This document shows, in pieces, positions 47,204 through 57,507 of a stretch of DNA of 64,000 bases. The notes beneath the pieces were generated by a model, which was not told the DNA's origin, made no database searches, and saw nothing but the letters and a program-made list of their open reading frames with translations. The DNA is taken from the NCBI GenBank assembly GCA_963696105.1, contig CAVOIP010000002.1, positions 1 through 64,000 on the forward strand, in the 5' to 3' direction. This DNA comes from CAVRTM01 sp963696105 (GTDB taxonomy: Bacteria; Actinomycetota; Actinomycetes; Actinomycetales; Dermatophilaceae). The first letter of the stretch is position 1; each line of letters begins with the position of its first letter. The position numbers and the translations under genes were made by a program.

Positions 47204-48552
47204 GGCGTCGCCAGCATCTCGGCGACGAGGAACGCCAGCTCCAGGCTCTGCTGGTGGTTCAGCCGTGGGTCGCACAGCGTCTCGTAGCGCTTCTCCAGGT
47301 CGGCCACGTTGACCTCGACCGAGCCGCCGAGGCACTCGGTGACGTCGTTGCCGGTGAGCTCGATGTGGATGCCGCCGGGGACGGTGCCGGCCGCGCGGTG
47401 CACCTCGAAGAAGCCGCGGACCTCATCGACCACGTCGTCGAAGCGGCGGGTCTTGTAACCCGTCGAGGCCTCGAAGGTGTTGCCGTGCATGGGGTCACAG
47501 ATCCAGGTGACCTGGGCCCCCGAGGCGGTGACCTTGTCCACGATGGAGGGCAGCGCCTCGCGGATGGTGCCCGCGCCCATGCGGGTGATGAAGGTCAGGC
47601 GGCCCGGCTGCCGGTCGGGGTCGACCTTGTCGATCAGCCGCAGCACGTAGTCCGGGTCGGCCTTGGGGCTGATCTTCACGCCGATCGGGTTGTGGATCCG
47701 CGAGACGAAGTCGATGTGCGCGCCGTCGAGGTCGCGCGTGCGCTCCCCCACCCACACGAAGTGACCCGACACGTCGTACGGGTGGCCGGTGCGGGAGTCG
47801 ATGCGGGTCAGCGGGCGCTCGTAGTCCAGCAGCAGCGCCTCGTGCGCGGCGTAGAACTCGACCGTGCGCATCGCGTCGAAGTCGGCGCCGCAGGCGGCCA
47901 TGAAGCGCATCGCCTTGTCGATGTCCTTGGCGATCCGCTCGTAGCGGGAGTTCGCCGCGTTGGCCACGAAGCCACGGTTCCAGTCGTGGACGCGCCGCAG
48001 GTCGGCGAACCCGCCCTGGGTGAAGGCGCGCACGAGGTTCAGGGTCGCCGAGCTCGCGTGGTAGGCGCGGACCAGGCGCTGCGGGTCGGGCGCGCGCGAC
48101 TCCTCGGTGAAGGCGAAGTCGTTGACCATGTCACCGCGGTAGGCCGGCAGCGTGACGCCCTCGCGGGTCTCGTCGTTGCTGCTGCGCGGCTTGGCGTACT
48201 GGCCGGCCATCCGGCCGATCTTGATGACCGGTGTGCTGGCGCCGTAGGTCAGCACCGCCGCCATCTGCAGGATGGTCTTGACCCGGTCGCGGATGTTGTC
48301 GGCCGTGGCGGACGCGAACGTCTCGGCGCAGTCGCCGCCCTGGAGCACGAAGGCTTCGCCGCGGGCCGCGTCGGCCAGGCGGCTGCGCAGGATGTCGCAC
48401 TCCCCCGCGAACACCAGCGGCGGATAGGTCGCCAGGGTCCGCACGGCGTCATGCAGCGCACCGGCATCCGGCCACGAGGGCTGCTGGGCGGCGGGCAGGT
48501 CCCGCCAGGCGTCAAGGCCGGCGAGGACGTCGGGGGAAGCGTCGATACTCAC
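47200..48552 (-). CDS. aroG: Class II DAHP synthase (first step of aromatic amino acid synthesis)
   Basis: 450 residues. Condenses phosphoenolpyruvate and erythrose 4-phosphate. Class II (plant/mycobacterial) blocks: PLVFAGECDILRSRL, FVLQGGDCAETFA with the metal-binding Cys, VIKIGRMAGQYAKPRS, NPIGVKISPKADP, THMGAGTIR-type ITRMGAGTIREALP, WICDPMHGNTF, and GGIHIELTGNDVTECLGGS. It matches Rv2178c in position as well as sequence. A -10-like TACGCT (minus strand, 48560-48565) lies seven bases before GTG 48552, so the transcript is probably leaderless. Confidence 0.95.
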   Translation of the reverse strand: MSIDASPDVLAGLDAWRDLPAAQQPSWPDAGALHDAVRTLATYPPLVFAGECDILRSRLADAARGEAFVLQGGDCAETFASATADNIRDRVKTILQMAAVLTYGASTPVIKIGRMAGQYAKPRSSNDETREGVTLPAYRGDMVNDFAFTEESRAPDPQRLVRAYHASSATLNLVRAFTQGGFADLRRVHDWNRGFVANAANSRYERIAKDIDKAMRFMAACGADFDAMRTVEFYAAHEALLLDYERPLTRIDSRTGHPYDVSGHFVWVGERTRDLDGAHIDFVSRIHNPIGVKISPKADPDYVLRLIDKVDPDRQPGRLTFITRMGAGTIREALPSIVDKVTASGAQVTWICDPMHGNTFEASTGYKTRRFDDVVDEVRGFFEVHRAAGTVPGGIHIELTGNDVTECLGGSVEVNVADLEKRYETLCDPRLNHQQSLELAFLVAEMLATP

Positions 48553-48665
48553 ACCTCACAGCGTAGTTCCGCCGTGTACATCGCCCTGGCCCGGTCCGCA
48601 TCCCGACACGCGCGGCACGCACGACCTGGTCCTGATCCTGGTCCTGGTGCGAGGTGGGGCCCCGG

Positions 48666-49692
<1,027 letters not shown>

Positions 49693-49699
49693 GACCGGC

Positions 49700-49734
49700 A
49701 ACATATCGCTGATCACCCGGCCCGTCGCTAGGTT
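49700..49734. promoter_or_regulatory. Paired divergent leaderless promoters
   Basis: Minus strand: TATGTT (49700-49705) seven bases before the phosphofructokinase ATG. Plus strand: TAGGTT (49729-49734) six bases before the DUF1028 ATG at 49741. The starts are only 48 bases apart, so the two promoters share their upstream DNA and may compete. Confidence 0.55.
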
Positions 49735-49740
49735 GGCGCC

Positions 49741-50565
49741 ATGACCTTCTCGATCGTCGCCCAGGTCGGTGATGCCTTCGGCGTCGCCGTCGCCAGCAAG
49801 TTCATCGCCGTCGGATCGGTGGTGCCGGCCGCGCGGCTCGGGGTCGGCGCCGTGGCCACGCAGGCGTTCGCCAAGGTGTCGTACAAGGCCGATGTGCTCG
49901 ACCTCCTCGCGTCCGGTTCCGACCCGGCCACCGCCCTGGCCACCGTCACCGCGGCCGACGAGGGCAGCGCCACCCGGCAGCTCGGGATCGTCTCCGCGAC
50001 CAGCCAGGTGAGCTTCACCGGCGCCGAGTGCAACGCGTGGGCCGGCGGCCTGCAGGGGCGCGACTCCAGCGGCGGCTACGCCATCCAGGGCAACATCCTG
50101 GTCGGCGACCGCGTCGTCAACCAGATGGAGGACGCCTGGCTCAGCAGCCCCCACCTGCCCGTGGCAGCACGGCTGATGCACGCCCTGCTGGCCGGCGACC
50201 GGGCCGGCGGGGACCGCCGCGGCCGTCAGTCCGCAGCCCTGTACGTCGTCGCGCCGGGCGCCGGCTACGACGCCGGTGGCGTGCTCGCCGACCTGCGCGT
50301 CGACGACCACCCGGACGCGCCGACCGAGCTGGCCCGTCTGCTGGACCTCAACGACCTCTACTTCGGGCCGCCCTCCAACGTCATGCCGCTGGAGGGGCCG
50401 CTCGGGCAGGAGGTGCGCGAGCGCCTGTCCAAGCTGGGCCGCGAGCAGGACGACGTCCACGAGGCGCTGGGCGACTGGGCCGGCGAGGCGAACTTCGAGA
50501 TGCGGCTCTCCCCCGACGGCATCGACGCCCGCGTGCTGCAGGCCCTGCGCGAGGCCACGGCCTAG
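49741..50565 (+). CDS. DUF1028 family Ntn-hydrolase-like protein
   Basis: 274 residues starting MTFSIVAQVGDAFGVAVASKFIAVGS, the typical DUF1028 head. GVGAVATQAFAKVSYKADVLDLLASG and GRDSSGGYAIQGNILVGDRVVNQM are conserved; the family is related to N-terminal nucleophile hydrolases, but here the nucleophile residue is not clear. RRGRQSAALYVVAPGAGYDAGG and DLYFGPPSN lie further on. Function unknown. Intact reading frame; converges with the response regulator gene. Confidence 0.9.
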   Translation: MTFSIVAQVGDAFGVAVASKFIAVGSVVPAARLGVGAVATQAFAKVSYKADVLDLLASGSDPATALATVTAADEGSATRQLGIVSATSQVSFTGAECNAWAGGLQGRDSSGGYAIQGNILVGDRVVNQMEDAWLSSPHLPVAARLMHALLAGDRAGGDRRGRQSAALYVVAPGAGYDAGGVLADLRVDDHPDAPTELARLLDLNDLYFGPPSNVMPLEGPLGQEVRERLSKLGREQDDVHEALGDWAGEANFEMRLSPDGIDARVLQALREATA

Positions 50566-51322
50566 CGCAGGGGTGTGGGCGGGGTGTCGAGACCTCGGGC
50601 GATGGCGAAGCGGGCCAGCTCGACCCGGTTGTGCAGCTGCAGCTTGGCGAGGGTGTTCTGCACGTGGTTCTGCACCGTGCGGTGGGAGATGAACAGGCGC
50701 GCGGCGATCTGCTTGTGCGTCATCCCGGTGGCCACGAGCCGAAGGACCTCGGTCTCGCGCTCGGTCAGGCCGAGCGCCTCCTGGTCGCGCGCCGGCGCGG
50801 CGCCCGAGGCCATCCGGCGGAACTCCCCGAGCACCAGGCCCGCGAGACCGGCGGTGAAGACCGCACGACCGGCCGCGGTGTCGCGCACGGCGGCGAGAAA
50901 GCTCTCGCGCGAGGCCGACTTGAGCAGGTAGCCGGTGCGCGCCGACCTTGACCGCCTCCAGGACGTCCCTCTGCTCGGCGCTCGCCGACAGGATCAGCAC
51001 CCGCGTGGACAGCCCGGCCTCCATGACCGGAGGCGCAGACCTCGTCGCCGCGCAGCCCCGGCAGGTTGAGGTCCAGCACCAGGACCGCCGGCCGCGTGGC
51101 CAGGGTGCGGCGCACCGCACTCGGGCCGTCTGCCGCCGTCGCGACGACGCTGTAGCCCGGCATCGTGAGGTCGCGCGCGACCGCGTCGCGCCACATCGGG
51201 TGGTCGTCGACCACCACCACCGTGACCGCCCGGGCGGTCACGGAGTCGGGGTCGCCGGCCTGGTCCGGCCCGTCCTGCGCGCCGCCGTACGTGCCGCCCG
51301 CCCCCTGCTGGTCCGTCGTCAC
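50562..51322 (-). CDS. LuxR/NarL-type response regulator, frameshifted
   Basis: About 250 residues. The receiver domain has VVVVDDHPMWRDAVARDL and LVLDLNLPGLRGDEVC with the phospho-Asp. The C-terminal helix-turn-helix is LGLTERETEVLRLVATGMTHKQIAARLFISHRTVQNHVQNTLAKL. Indels near 50940 and 51034 split it in three frames. GTG 51322, after GAGGAGGGGACGCGG, is the likely start; GTG 51241 is a shorter option. No stop separates it from the end of the histidine kinase in the same frame (see findings). It pairs with that kinase, likely the MacS/MacR type. Confidence 0.88.
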
Positions 51323-52477
51323 CCGCGTCCCCTCCTCGGGAGCATGCAGCTCGACCGTCGTTCCCTCGCCCGGCGCGGGAGTCATGGACCGCCCGTCCCC
51401 CGAGGTCGTTGATGCGTCCGTGGATGCTGTGGGTCACCCCCATCCGTCCTGCTGCGGCGGCCTCGGCGAGACGTCCCGGCGCGACGCCGACCCCGTCGTC
51501 GCGCACCGTGACCACCACGTGCGCGTCGTCGTCCTCGATGAGCACCCAGGCGCGGGCCCCCTCCCCGGCGTGCCGGCGCACGTTGTCCAGGCACCTCCCG
51601 GACCGCGGCGGACAGCTCCTCGGCCACCTGGTGCTCGGAGCATCACCGGGTCGGCAGGGGCGACCAGCTGCACGTCGCCCCCGGCATGGCACTCGAGGAC
51701 CGTGCGCAGGTCCACCTCCCCCTCCGCCACCTGGTCCGGAGCGGTGTCGCGACGTCGCTGACCAGGGCCCGCAGCAGCCGCTCCTGCTCGGCCGCCATCG
51801 CCGCCAGCTCGCGCGGTCTCACCGCCCAGGTCGGTGCCGCGGCGGTGGATGTACGACAGCGTCTGGAGCACGCCGTCGTGAATGGTCCGGGCCAGCCGGT
51901 CGCGCTCGCGCACCTGGGCCTGCAGGCGGATCGCCTCGCGCAGCGCCGCCTGCCCCTCGCGCGACAGGTCGGCGCAGTAGCCGACGCAGCCGCCCAGCAG
52001 GAGCAGCAGGATGATGTTGTTGACGGTGTTCTCGGTCGGCTCCGCCACCTCGACGAGGTCGGCCACCGCGACGACGGCGGCAGCCAGCAGGCCGCCGCGC
52101 CAGCCCCGCAGCACCGACCAGGCCACCACGGCTGCGGCGGGCCAGATGCCCGGGACGGTCTTGGCGCCTGCGGTGATCACCTCCGGCGAGTCGATCCACC
52201 TCGTGGAGAGGATCCCGAGGACCGCGAGGCCCAGCTCGGTCCCGACCACGGTCACCGTGCGGGAGCGGTGCAGGAACATGGCTGCGGTCCAGGCCGCCAG
52301 GACGCCGAGCACGGTCCAGGCCAGCCACGGCCGGACCATCGTGGCGGCGCGGTCGTAGGACACCCAGGCCGCCCAGCCGAGCGCCATGGGGCGCAGGACG
52401 TCGATCGCCCGCCAGAGCGCTGCCACCACCGTCGGGCCGGAAGACACCTCCTCCGGCCGCACCGCCCGCACGGTCAC
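51323..52477 (-). CDS. MacS-type sensor histidine kinase, frameshifted
   Basis: About 385 residues from GTG 52477, three bases after the acyltransferase stop. The N terminus is a membrane sensor with about five hydrophobic segments, including AWTVLGVLAAWTAAMFL and NNIILLLLLGGCVGYCADL. The dimerisation and phosphoacceptor helix is RDRLARTIHDGVLQTLSYIHRRG with the HisKA_3 His. The ATPase part has LDNVRRHAGEGARAWVLIEDDD, DDGVGVAPGRL and GEGTTVELHAP. At least five indels lie between 51380 and 51830. The signal sensed is unknown. It should phosphorylate the LuxR-type regulator just downstream. Confidence 0.85.
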
Positions 52478-52480
52478 CGG

Positions 52481-53293
52481 CTAGCTGGCCGCGCGCTCGT
52501 CGCCGTGGTCGGCCGGTGGGGCTGACGGCTCGGCCGCCGGAGGGCGGACGGTCGCGGCGGAGCGGCCGAGGCCGTCGCGATGCAGCTCCTTGGCCTTGGC
52601 CCGGGCCGCGTCCACGAGGCGGTTCTTCATCGACGCGGCGTAGACGTCGACGTACTCCTGGCCGGACAGCAGCATCAGCTCGTACATGATCTCGTCGGTG
52701 ATCGACCGCAGGACGAACCGGTCGCTCCTCCATGCCCTCGTAGCGGGAGAAGTCCAGCGGTCGGCCGATGCGGATGCCGATGCGCATGATGCGGGGATAA
52801 GCGCTGGCCCGAGCGGCTGGACCTTGTCGGTGCCGATCATCGCGCACCGGCAGCACCGGCACCCGCGCCTCCAGCGCCATCCGCGCCACGCCGGTCTTGC
52901 CGCGGTAGAGCCGGCCGTCGGGCGAGCGCGTGCCCTCGGGGTAGATGCCGAGCAGCTCACCACGGCGCAGGATCCGCAGCCCGCTCGCGCAGGGCGGCCT
53001 CGCTCGCGCGGCCGCCCGAGCGGTCCACGGGCAGCTGCCCGACGCCCCGGAAGAAGGCGGCCGTCAGCCGGCCCTTGATGCCACGCCCGGTGAAGTAGTC
53101 GGACTTGGCGAGGAAGGTCATCCGCCGCGGCAGCACCAGCGGCAGGAAGATCGAGTCGGAGAACGAGAGGTGGTTGCTGGCGATGATCGCCGGCGCCCTC
53201 GGCGGGGATGTTCTCCTCGCCCTCGACCCACGGCCGGAACAGCAGGCGCAGCACCGGGCCGAGCACGATGGTCTTCAGCACCCAGTAGAACAA
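52481..53293 (-). CDS. 1-acyl-sn-glycerol-3-phosphate acyltransferase family protein, frameshifted
   Basis: About 270 residues. The acyltransferase motif NHLSFSDSIFLPLVLP (H-x4-D) and the phosphate-binding EGTRSPDGRLYRGKTGVARMAL are seen after joining frames, with LPVLPVAMIGT-like and FSRYEGM later. It acylates lysophosphatidic acid or a related lipid at the membrane. The tail is Pro/Ala-rich. Indels lie near 53195, 52985, 52845 and 52730. I prefer TTG 53293 (reads MFYWVLKTIVLGP) because GGGAGGTGGG stands at the right distance; the frame also allows GTG 53311. First gene of a set with the two-component system. Confidence 0.87.
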   Translation of the reverse strand: MFYWVLKTIVLGPVLRLLFRPWVEGEENIPAEGAGDHRQQPPLVLRLDLPAAGAAAADDLPRQVRLLHRAWHQGPADGRLLPGRRAAARGPLGRPRERGRPARAGCGSCAVVSCSASTPRARARPTAGSTAARPAWRGWRWRRGCRCCRCAMIGTDKVQPLGPALIPASCASASASADRWTSPATRAWRSDRFVLRSITDEIMYELMLLSGQEYVDVYAASMKNRLVDAARAKAKELHRDGLGRSAATVRPPAAEPSAPPADHGDERAAS

Positions 53294-53419
53294 CGTGGAC
53301 CCACCTCCCACCCGATGACGGCCTGCCCCCCGCTGACGCGGTGCACTCTACGACACTATGCGCGCGTGGCGCGTCGTGCGAGGATTCCCGACAAGGCCCG
53401 ACGACAAGAGGAGCAGTCC

Positions 53420-54166
53420 GTGGCGATCCTGCGCGGGGCAGAGCCCTTCGCCCACGACGGGTCCGGCACCGGTGTGCTGCTCTGCCACGGGTTCACGGGT
53501 ACCCCGCAGGGTCTGCGTGAGTGGGGACAGCACCTCGCCGACCTCGGCTACACCGTGCGCATCCCGCGGCTGCCCGGCCACGGCACCACCTGGCAGGAGA
53601 TGAACCGCACCCGCTGGCAGGACTGGTACGCCGCCGTGGACACCGCGTTCCGCGGCCTGCACGAGCAGTGCGACCACGTCGTGGTCGGCGGCCTCTCCAT
53701 GGGCGGCGCGCTCGCGCTCCAGCTGGCCCTGGACCACGGACCCCGGGTCTGCGGGCTGGTCCTGGTCAACCCGGCGATCAGGTTCGAGGACCGGCGCCTG
53801 GTCGTGCTGCCGGTGATCAAGCACCTCGTGGGCTCGTTCCCCGGGATCGCCAACGACATCAAGAAGCAGGGTGTCACCGAGCTGGGTTACACCCGAACCC
53901 CGCTGAAGGCCGGGCACTCCCAGATCGTCGCCTGGCGCTCGATCATCCGCGACCTGCCCGAGGTCACCCAGCCCGTACTGCTCCTGCGCTCGCCGCAGGA
54001 CCACGTGGTGCCTGCCTCGAGCTCGGCCCTGGTGCTCTCCAGGATCTCCAGCACCGACGTCACCGAGGTCCTGCTCGAGGAGTCCTACCACGTGGCCACC
54101 CTCGACAACGACGCGCCGCTGATCTTCGCCGAGAGCGCCGCGTTCATCGAGCGGGTGACCCGCTAG
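53420..54166 (+). CDS. Alpha/beta hydrolase, carboxylesterase/monoacylglycerol lipase type
   Basis: 248 residues from GTG 53420 after AGAGGAG. The oxyanion segment is LLCHGFTGTPQGLREWGQ, the nucleophile elbow GGLSMGGALALQL with Ser93, the acid in LLRSPQDHVVP, and the His in ESYHVATLDND. The layout matches bacterial esterases of the Est30/YvaK type, which cut short acyl esters or monoglycerides. It is followed after two bases by a membrane protein gene, so they form one transcript. Confidence 0.9.
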   Translation: MAILRGAEPFAHDGSGTGVLLCHGFTGTPQGLREWGQHLADLGYTVRIPRLPGHGTTWQEMNRTRWQDWYAAVDTAFRGLHEQCDHVVVGGLSMGGALALQLALDHGPRVCGLVLVNPAIRFEDRRLVVLPVIKHLVGSFPGIANDIKKQGVTELGYTRTPLKAGHSQIVAWRSIIRDLPEVTQPVLLLRSPQDHVVPASSSALVLSRISSTDVTEVLLEESYHVATLDNDAPLIFAESAAFIERVTR

Positions 54167-54168
54167 CC

Positions 54169-54780
54169 ATGTCGGACAAGGACGTCGACGCCCAGTTCGC
54201 CGACATCGTCGCGCACTGGAACGACGCACCCGTCGAGCCCGAGCGCTCCCACCGCCCACCCGCAGCGGAGCCGGCCGCCGACCACGACCCCGCGGGACCG
54301 GCGCCAGACGTCCCCGAGCCCGACGGTACGACGCGCCGTACACCCCCGCCGCCGGCCTCACCGCCCGCCACACCACCTCTTGCCTCCGCCCCCGAGTCGG
54401 CGCGGCCGGCCCCGCCGCCCCCGGCCGGCCCGCTGCCCGGGAGCTTCCGGTTCGAGCCCCCGGCGGGTCTGCCGCCGGCGGACTCCGAGCCGGTCGAGCC
54501 GCCCGCGTCCTGGCGGTCGCCGGAGCCGGTGGAGGAGCACGAGGAGCACTTCGAGCCCGGCCCCACCGCACCGCTGCCGGCCGGCGACCTGCAGTTCTGG
54601 GGCATCCTGACCGGCCTGGTGGGCGGCCCCCTGCTGCTGCTCTTCCTCGTGCTGTTCGACCGCGAGGGCAACCCGCTGTGGTTGCTGCTCGCGGTCGGCA
54701 TCACGGTGGCCGGGTTCGGCCTGCTCGTCCAACGGCTGCCCCGCCACCGTGACGAGGACGACGACGGCGCAGTGCTCTAG
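54169..54780 (+). CDS. Pro-rich membrane protein with two C-terminal helices
   Basis: 203 residues. The first 19 residues (DAQFADIVAHWNDA) look like a conserved short head seen in actinobacterial proteins of unknown function. Residues 20-140 are disordered, Pro/Ala/Glu-rich. Two membrane helices lie at about 143-163 and 168-188, and the tail is acidic. I do not recognise a named family. It is coupled with the esterase gene upstream. Confidence 0.75.
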   Translation: MSDKDVDAQFADIVAHWNDAPVEPERSHRPPAAEPAADHDPAGPAPDVPEPDGTTRRTPPPPASPPATPPLASAPESARPAPPPPAGPLPGSFRFEPPAGLPPADSEPVEPPASWRSPEPVEEHEEHFEPGPTAPLPAGDLQFWGILTGLVGGPLLLLFLVLFDREGNPLWLLLAVGITVAGFGLLVQRLPRHRDEDDDGAVL

Positions 54781-54834
54781 GTCGACCCCAGGTCCGCGGA
54801 CGCGCCGTCATCCGCCGACCGACGTCGGAGCCGC

Positions 54835-55536
54835 TCAGGCCTGAGGGAACGGGCGGCGCAGCGCCCGCACGTCGAGGTCGGCCCAGACCGGCAGGTGGTC
54901 GGACGCCGCCACGAGACCGACCCTGTCGAGGTCCACCGGCCGGTGCGGAAGCACGCCCAGCGGGCCGCCGGCGAAGATCACGTCGAGCCGGTGGCGGGGG
55001 TGGCGCGCGGTGAAGGTCGGGGCCGGTTCCGTCACCGGCCGCAGACGTCCGGCGAGCGAGCACCACGCCCGGCCGTCCTCCCCCTCGTTGAGGTCGCCGG
55101 CGACGACGAGCGGGCGGTCAGGGGCGAGCGTGCCGAGAACGGCGCCGATGTGCCGGGCGCGCTCGTCGGCGTCCAGGCTGAGGTGGACGCTGACGACGTC
55201 GACAGCCGCGTGCGCCGGCAGCGCCACCGACGCCAGCGCGTAGCCGCGTTCGCGCTGCAGCCGTGGCACCCGCAGCCGCTCGTGGCGGACCCTGCCGACG
55301 TCCACGCGCAGCGAGGTCAGGATCGTCGTCCCACCACTGCCGCGGTGCGCTCCGGACCACATCATCCCGCAGCGCCGCGCGAACTCGGCCACACGGTGCC
55401 CGGAGAACGGGTGCCGGGGCACCTCCTGCAGGCAGAGCACGTCGGGGGCGATGGCACGGACGACGCCCGCGGCCGCGGCGACGTCGTCCTTCAGGTCGCG
55501 CACGTTGTACGACGCGACCCGCAGCGAGTCCTCCAC
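54835..55536 (-). CDS. Endonuclease/exonuclease/phosphatase family protein
   Basis: 233 residues. The metal-dependent phosphoesterase fold shows LRVASYNVRDL at the start, VLCLQEVPR with the metal-binding Glu, VVSVHLSLDADERARHIG, VVAGDLNE, and the ending ASDHLPVWADL. Such enzymes cut phosphodiesters in DNA, lipids or small molecules; the substrate is not clear. It is the last gene of the minus-strand set headed by the SRPBCC gene, one base after the ROK kinase stop. Confidence 0.9.
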   Translation of the reverse strand: MEDSLRVASYNVRDLKDDVAAAAGVVRAIAPDVLCLQEVPRHPFSGHRVAEFARRCGMMWSGAHRGSGGTTILTSLRVDVGRVRHERLRVPRLQRERGYALASVALPAHAAVDVVSVHLSLDADERARHIGAVLGTLAPDRPLVVAGDLNEGEDGRAWCSLAGRLRPVTEPAPTFTARHPRHRLDVIFAGGPLGVLPHRPVDLDRVGLVAASDHLPVWADLDVRALRRPFPQA

Positions 55537-55537
55537 G

Positions 55538-56524
55538 TCAGACCCGGCGCTCGTCCCGCGCGCCCACCCGGGCCAGGTCCGCCGCGCCGATCAGCCCCGC
55601 GTCGTTGCGCAGCTCGGCGGCCACGATGCGCGCCTCCGGCCGGTAGCCGCGGCCGGTCAGCTGCCGCGCGAAGGTGGCCCGCGCCGGCTCCAGGAGCATG
55701 TCGCCGGCCGCGCTGACGCCCCCGCCGATGACGAACGTGCCGGGGTCGAAGGCCGCGGCGAGGTTGGCGATGCCGACGCCGAGCCAGTGCCCGATCTCAC
55801 CGAGCAGCTCCCGTGCGGTCTGGTCGCCCTCGTGCGCGGCCTCGGTGATCAACGGGCCGGTCAGGTTGCCGGGGCGGCCCTCCACCCGCTCGAGGAGGTC
55901 GCCCGCGATCGGGGAGTTGGCGTAGGCCAGGGACCGCGCCTCGCGGACCAGGGCGTTACCGCTGGCGTACTGCTCCCAGCAGCCCCGGTTGCCGCACTCG
56001 CAGCGGTGTCCGCCCGGGACGACCTGCATGTGCCCGAACTCCCCCGCGATACCGAACCGGCCGCGCTGGACCTGGCCGTCGACGAGGATGCCACCGCCGA
56101 TGCCGGTGCCCAGCGTCACCATCATCACGTGGGTCTCGCCGCGCGCGGCGCCGTACTTCCACTCGGCCCAGACGGCCGCGTTGGCGTCGTTGTCGACGTA
56201 GATCGGCACCGGCACCCGCTTCTGCAGCGCCTCCTGCAGCGGCTCGTCGCGCCACGACAGGTGCGGGGCGAAGACCACCGTGGCGCGGTCGGCGGCCACG
56301 AAGCCGGCGGCGCCGATCCCCACCGCGGCGACCTGGTCGGCCCCGACGAGGGCCAGCAGCTCGTCGACGACGTCGACGATGGTGTCCTCGACCACCGACG
56401 GGCTCTTGGACCGGTGCGGGGTGTCACGTCGTGCCCGGTGGGTGATCCGGCCGTCCGGCTCCACCAGCCCGCCGGCCACCTTGGTGCCGCCGATGTCGAT
56501 GCCGATGGCCAGGGTTCCACTCAC
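55538..56524 (-). CDS. ROK family glucokinase-like protein (copy 1)
   Basis: 328 residues. The ATP-binding head is GIDIGGTKVAGGLVE, the catalytic stretch is NDANAAVWAEWKYG, with GTGIGGGILVDG, and the zinc motif is CECGNRGCWEQYASG. The second phosphate-binding loop is FVIGGGVSAAGDMLLEP. This is the polyphosphate/ATP glucokinase group of Actinobacteria. GTG 56524 overlaps the stop of the second copy by four bases. It phosphorylates glucose or a related hexose. Confidence 0.92.
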   Translation of the reverse strand: MSGTLAIGIDIGGTKVAGGLVEPDGRITHRARRDTPHRSKSPSVVEDTIVDVVDELLALVGADQVAAVGIGAAGFVAADRATVVFAPHLSWRDEPLQEALQKRVPVPIYVDNDANAAVWAEWKYGAARGETHVMMVTLGTGIGGGILVDGQVQRGRFGIAGEFGHMQVVPGGHRCECGNRGCWEQYASGNALVREARSLAYANSPIAGDLLERVEGRPGNLTGPLITEAAHEGDQTARELLGEIGHWLGVGIANLAAAFDPGTFVIGGGVSAAGDMLLEPARATFARQLTGRGYRPEARIVAAELRNDAGLIGAADLARVGARDERRV

Positions 56525-57507
56525 GCGCTGAACCCCTGGCCGCTGTTGCCGTTGGTGCCGATTCCCTCGGCGGCGAGCGCCGCGGCGCCGATCATGCCCG
56601 CGTCGTTGCCCAGGCTGGCGAGCGCGAACTCCGCCTCGGGGCGGTGGCCCCGACCGGTCAGCTGGCGACGGAACGCGGCCCGGGTCGGTTCGAGCAGCAG
56701 GTCGCCGGCATCTGCGACACCGCCCCCGATGACGATCAGCTCGGGGTCGAGGATGGCCACCACGGAGGCCGCTCCCTCGCCCAGCCAGGTGCCGAGGTCG
56801 CTCAGCAGCTCCAGCGCGGCGGGGTCGCCCTCCTTGGCGGCGCGGGTGACGTCGTGCCCACGCAGCGCCGACGCGTCGTTGCCGCACAGCTCGGCCAGGC
56901 GAGCCGCCATGGGCGTGCCGGACAGCACGACGTCACGCGCCTCCCGCACGAGGGCGTTGCCGCTGGCGTACTGCTCCCAGCAGCCGCGGTTGCCGCAGCC
57001 GCACCGGATGCCGTCGGGCACGACCCGCAGGTGGCCGAGCTCGGCGGCCACGCCCCACGCCCCGCGCAGCAGCCGGCTGTCGACGATCACACCGCCGCCG
57101 ATCCCGGTCCCGACCGTCACGAGCACCATGTCGTCGGCGTCGCGGCCCACGCCGTGGGCGAACTCCCCCCACGCGGCGGCGTTGGCGTCGTTCTCGATGA
57201 TCACCGGGATGTCGACGATCGACTCCAGACGCTGCTTGAGCGGCTCGTCGCGCCAGGCCAGGTTGGGTGCGAACAGCACCTTCGCCCCCGACTTGTCGAT
57301 GAACCCGGCACACGCGACACCCGCGGCGACGACGTCGCGGCCGTGGCTCAGCTCGCGGATGAGGTCCGCCGCCTCGTGGGCGATGAGGTCAGCGTCCTGC
57401 GCCGGGGTCTCGCGGCGCGCGCGGGCGATCACGTTCCCCTCGCTGTCGACCACGCCTCCGTTGATCTTCGTGCCGCCGATGTCCAGGCCTACCGTCGTGG
57501 TCACCAC
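56521..57507 (-). CDS. ROK family glucokinase-like protein (copy 2)
   Basis: 328 residues, a paralog of the gene downstream with the same length. The ATP head is GLDIGGTKINGGVVD, the catalytic block NDANAAAWGEFAHG, then GTGIGGGVIVDS and the zinc motif CGCGNRGCWEQYASG. VIGGGVADAGDLLLEP matches copy 1. The start GTG at 57507 overlaps the DUF5304 stop by seven bases; 57504 is also possible. Both copies keep all catalytic residues, so both are probably active, perhaps on different sugars. Confidence 0.92.
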   Translation of the reverse strand: MVTTTVGLDIGGTKINGGVVDSEGNVIARARRETPAQDADLIAHEAADLIRELSHGRDVVAAGVACAGFIDKSGAKVLFAPNLAWRDEPLKQRLESIVDIPVIIENDANAAAWGEFAHGVGRDADDMVLVTVGTGIGGGVIVDSRLLRGAWGVAAELGHLRVVPDGIRCGCGNRGCWEQYASGNALVREARDVVLSGTPMAARLAELCGNDASALRGHDVTRAAKEGDPAALELLSDLGTWLGEGAASVVAILDPELIVIGGGVADAGDLLLEPTRAAFRRQLTGRGHRPEAEFALASLGNDAGMIGAAALAAEGIGTNGNSGQGFSA

